From positions 1,014,263-1,078,262 of the forward strand of contig NZ_FXDJ01000009.1 of the NCBI RefSeq assembly GCF_900178525.1: a stretch of 64,000 nt of DNA, in the 5' to 3' direction. Source of the stretch: Massilibacteroides vaginae. GTDB taxonomy: Bacteria > Bacteroidota > Bacteroidia > Bacteroidales > Tannerellaceae. Shown piece after piece: positions 61,872 through 64,000 of this stretch; positions within the stretch are counted from its first letter, which is position 1; the number at the start of each line of letters is the position of its first letter. Below the pieces are notes generated by a model. The model was not told the origin of the DNA, did not search any database, and saw only the letters and a program-made list of their open reading frames with translations. Made by a program: the position numbers and the translations under genes.

Positions 61872-64000
61872 TTAAAGATTTATATTATTTAAATAGTCGA
61901 TAAGATTATCTTCACGATTCAGATCCAGTTTCTTTCGTAACCTATAACGAAGAGTTTCTACGCCACGTACAGACAGGTTTAATAACGGGGCGATTTCTTT
62001 TGACGAGAGATCCATTTTCAAGTAAGTACACATTTTAAGTTCACTCACACTCAGATCCGGGTGTTTTATCCGTAGTTTGTTTATAAATTTATTATGAACC
62101 AGGTCGAACTGTTCTTCAAACTTTTTCAACATATCGTCTGACTGTATATTTGAGTCGATCTGATTATTCAGTGAAACAATCATACGTTTTGGCCTTACAA
62201 AAGCGTCTCCTTTCATCTCACCCATAACTTTATAAAGCTCATTTTTTATATCGATCAAAATCTCGTTCTTTCTTGAAAGATTGATCATCAGATTGGCCAT
62301 TTCCTGACTTTTATGCTTCAGTTCCTGCTCCAGATTTTCATTTTTCAATTCCACAATTTCTTGTTCTTTCCGCAGATCTTCTTTCATAAACTGCTGTTCC
62401 ATAAGCATTATCTCATGCTCTTTTTCGGCTAATTCTTTTTTCTTCCGGCGTATGATACGTTGCTCGTCCAACCGATAAAGCAACCAAACAAGTAAGAGGA
62501 ATAGCAAACAATACACAACCCAGGCATAAATGGAGCGATACCAAGGAGGAAGAATTGTAAACGAGAATTTTGTGGTTGCTACGTTGCCGTTTGTATGAAA
62601 AGCCTCCACCTCAAACGTGTAGTTTCCTTCGCGAAGATGATTATATTCTTTTACCGTTGAAGAGGTATAAGCAGACCACAGTGGATCCGGTGTTAATCTA
62701 TATCGAAACTTCACCGGTTTATCCTGTCCAAATGAACGTATATCGTAAGCAATTCTTAGCGCATTATTTTTATAACTGATCTCAGGAAAAATACTCTTGT
62801 TCAAATAACTGTCTTCATAAATCAACGAGTCATTCGGATAAGTAACAAATACATTCTTGATATACAGGTCATTTTTTTCTATTTGTGAGGGATAGGCCGT
62901 GTTAAGCAAGGCGAAACCATGTTCATTGGGAATGATAATAAGCGAATCGCTTATCACATCAATCGTTTCATAATGGCGGATAAAGTCCACCTTGGAACGA
63001 GAAAAAGAATAAGTAGCAGGATTGGATAAAACCCCCGACGCATTTAAAGCCGATGTTTGAATTCCCTTTAAAGACAGAGAATAGAGCCTATCTCCCCTTT
63101 CTGATAAAACGGTTGTTCCATCTATTAACACATCATTGAATTCTTTAGATTCAACAATTTTGTCTGTTTTACTATCATAAGAATAGAATCCGGAATCTGT
63201 TGTAAAATAAATATTGTTTTTAATCCGGTAAGCATAAAGGTTGGTTACAGAAGCAAAACCATCTTTTTTCATATACGTGCGAGACTCCTTAATTTTATAT
63301 TTCAGCGTGTCCAGTACAATTCGCTCCATCCCGTCATTGAGTTTCCTAACCCATAAAACTTCAGGAGATTCAAAGACTACATTTTTCGGCCACATATTTA
63401 TTTCCGGCAATTGTTGCATCACGCCCCATTTTCCATCCTTCTTTTGGAGTAAATAAAAGCTATCATAAGTACTTATCCAGCATTTATCCGGATCTGTTTC
63501 ATGAGGAGTAAAATGAATAGCTCCCCTTAATCCGGGTATCTGGTCCGCTTTATTTCCAGTAATAATAAACAACCCTTTGTCATGCATACAAAAAATCTCA
63601 TTATTATAGGTAACTAAGCTCCAAACTTGCCCGGTTAAATCGGAAATAAGCTTCAAATCAACACCTTTGTCGGTAAAACGCACAGGCCATTCAGCAGAAA
63701 ACAGTCCCCTGTTTGTTCCCAGATATATTTTCCCGCCTTCAATCAAGGAAACATATCCTGCCCCTTTTGAATTCGGATAAGTATAAAGGTTAGACAGCGG
63801 TGAATCAATCGACACAAAATCAATCCCATTATCAAGTCCCAGCCAGATATTCTGCTGTTTATCGAAGAAAAGAGAAAGAACAGTATTGTTTTGCAGCCCA
63901 TTATCTTCATTATAGTACTGCGCTGAAAAATCCTTCCTGTCCAACAATAAAAGCCCCTTATGAATGGTACCTATTCCCAGATAATCAGCTGAAACATCCA
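61872..64000 (-). CDS. SusR-like membrane regulator with propeller, Y_Y_Y and LuxR-type HTH (partial)
   Basis: The gene is open to the window end, so the N-terminus is missing; about 709 residues are seen. Periplasmic propeller blades (IWLGLDNGIDFVSID, KIYLGTNRGLFSAEW) lead to a Y_Y_Y domain (LREGNYTFEVEAFHTNGNVA) and one membrane helix (AWVVYCLLFLLLVWLLYRL). A cytoplasmic coiled coil follows (KKELAEKEHEIMLMEQQFMK). The C-terminal HTH reads LSVSELKMCTYLKMDLSSKE, then LNLSVRGVETLRYRLRKKLD. There is no kinase or receiver, so it is a one-component membrane regulator that senses sugar outside and binds DNA inside. It precedes susC on the same strand and is the likely PUL4 activator. Confidence 0.9.
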   Translation of the reverse strand, partial: DVSADYLGIGTIHKGLLLLDRKDFSAQYYNEDNGLQNNTVLSLFFDKQQNIWLGLDNGIDFVSIDSPLSNLYTYPNSKGAGYVSLIEGGKIYLGTNRGLFSAEWPVRFTDKGVDLKLISDLTGQVWSLVTYNNEIFCMHDKGLFIITGNKADQIPGLRGAIHFTPHETDPDKCWISTYDSFYLLQKKDGKWGVMQQLPEINMWPKNVVFESPEVLWVRKLNDGMERIVLDTLKYKIKESRTYMKKDGFASVTNLYAYRIKNNIYFTTDSGFYSYDSKTDKIVESKEFNDVLIDGTTVLSERGDRLYSLSLKGIQTSALNASGVLSNPATYSFSRSKVDFIRHYETIDVISDSLIIIPNEHGFALLNTAYPSQIEKNDLYIKNVFVTYPNDSLIYEDSYLNKSIFPEISYKNNALRIAYDIRSFGQDKPVKFRYRLTPDPLWSAYTSSTVKEYNHLREGNYTFEVEAFHTNGNVATTKFSFTILPPWYRSIYAWVVYCLLFLLLVWLLYRLDEQRIIRRKKKELAEKEHEIMLMEQQFMKEDLRKEQEIVELKNENLEQELKHKSQEMANLMINLSRKNEILIDIKNELYKVMGEMKGDAFVRPKRMIVSLNNQIDSNIQSDDMLKKFEEQFDLVHNKFINKLRIKHPDLSVSELKMCTYLKMDLSSKEIAPLLNLSVRGVETLRYRLRKKLDLNREDNLIDYLNNINL

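Overview
This is a Bacteroidota chromosome segment, most likely order Bacteroidales. The evidence is four SusC/SusD pairs, a hybrid two-component system, ECF sigma/FecR pairs, an S46 dipeptidyl-peptidase, lipoprotein signals ending in Cys, and repeated matches to the Bacteroidetes -7 element TAnnTTTG. The genus cannot be fixed from the sequence. A Parabacteroides or Dysgonomonas-like organism would fit.

Layout. 1-2320: a broken hydrolase/carboxymuconolactone-decarboxylase region (minus) divergent from an AraC regulator. 2509-8045: housekeeping genes on the minus strand (S46 peptidase, flippase, ruvB, RNase H). 8309-21183: PUL1, with susC, susD, a heparinase II/III-like lyase and a GH88 on the minus strand, and a divergent hybrid two-component sensor/regulator. 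21268-32927: PUL2, with ECF sigma, FecR, susC, susD, a large beta-helix protein and a GH50-like clan GH-A hydrolase. 32998-47823: PUL3, with divergent ECF sigma and FecR, susC, susD, an FAD oxidoreductase, an IS1634-type insertion with a decayed GH31-like remnant, a CE7-like esterase, a second GH88, kduI and a TolB-like propeller. 47955-49725: a DUF4252 / ECF sigma / small membrane protein / DUF4252 module. 49842-52472: mutS. 52620-54518: an orphan SusD-like lipoprotein with an extra N-terminal domain. 54623-64000: PUL4, with GH3, susD, susC and a SusR-like LuxR-type regulator cut by the window end.

How the genes work together. PUL1 and PUL3 both carry GH88 unsaturated uronyl hydrolases. PUL1 has the lyase that would make their unsaturated substrates, and PUL3 has KduI, which processes the released 4-deoxy-5-keto uronate. 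The neighbourhood therefore looks specialised for uronate-containing polysaccharides, with PUL2 (GH50-like) and PUL4 (GH3) adding neutral-glycan capacity. Each PUL has its own regulator: HTCS for PUL1, ECF/FecR for PUL2 and PUL3, and a SusR-like protein for PUL4.

Most interesting observations. (1) Both ECF-controlled PULs have, between fecR and susC, an antisense TAnnTTTG element lying on the susC start codon and then a hairpin that pairs better as minus-strand RNA (G-U pairs where the plus strand has A-C mismatches). This is the architecture of a DonS-like cis-antisense sRNA. (2) A 21-bp-phased ATAAAGG repeat occurs in three intergenic regions. (3) A 31-bp direct repeat exactly 63 bp apart separates the AraC gene from its divergent neighbour. 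(4) Hairpins lie directly after susD in three of the four PULs. (5) An orphan SusD is fused to another lipoprotein domain with a calcium-binding-type loop.
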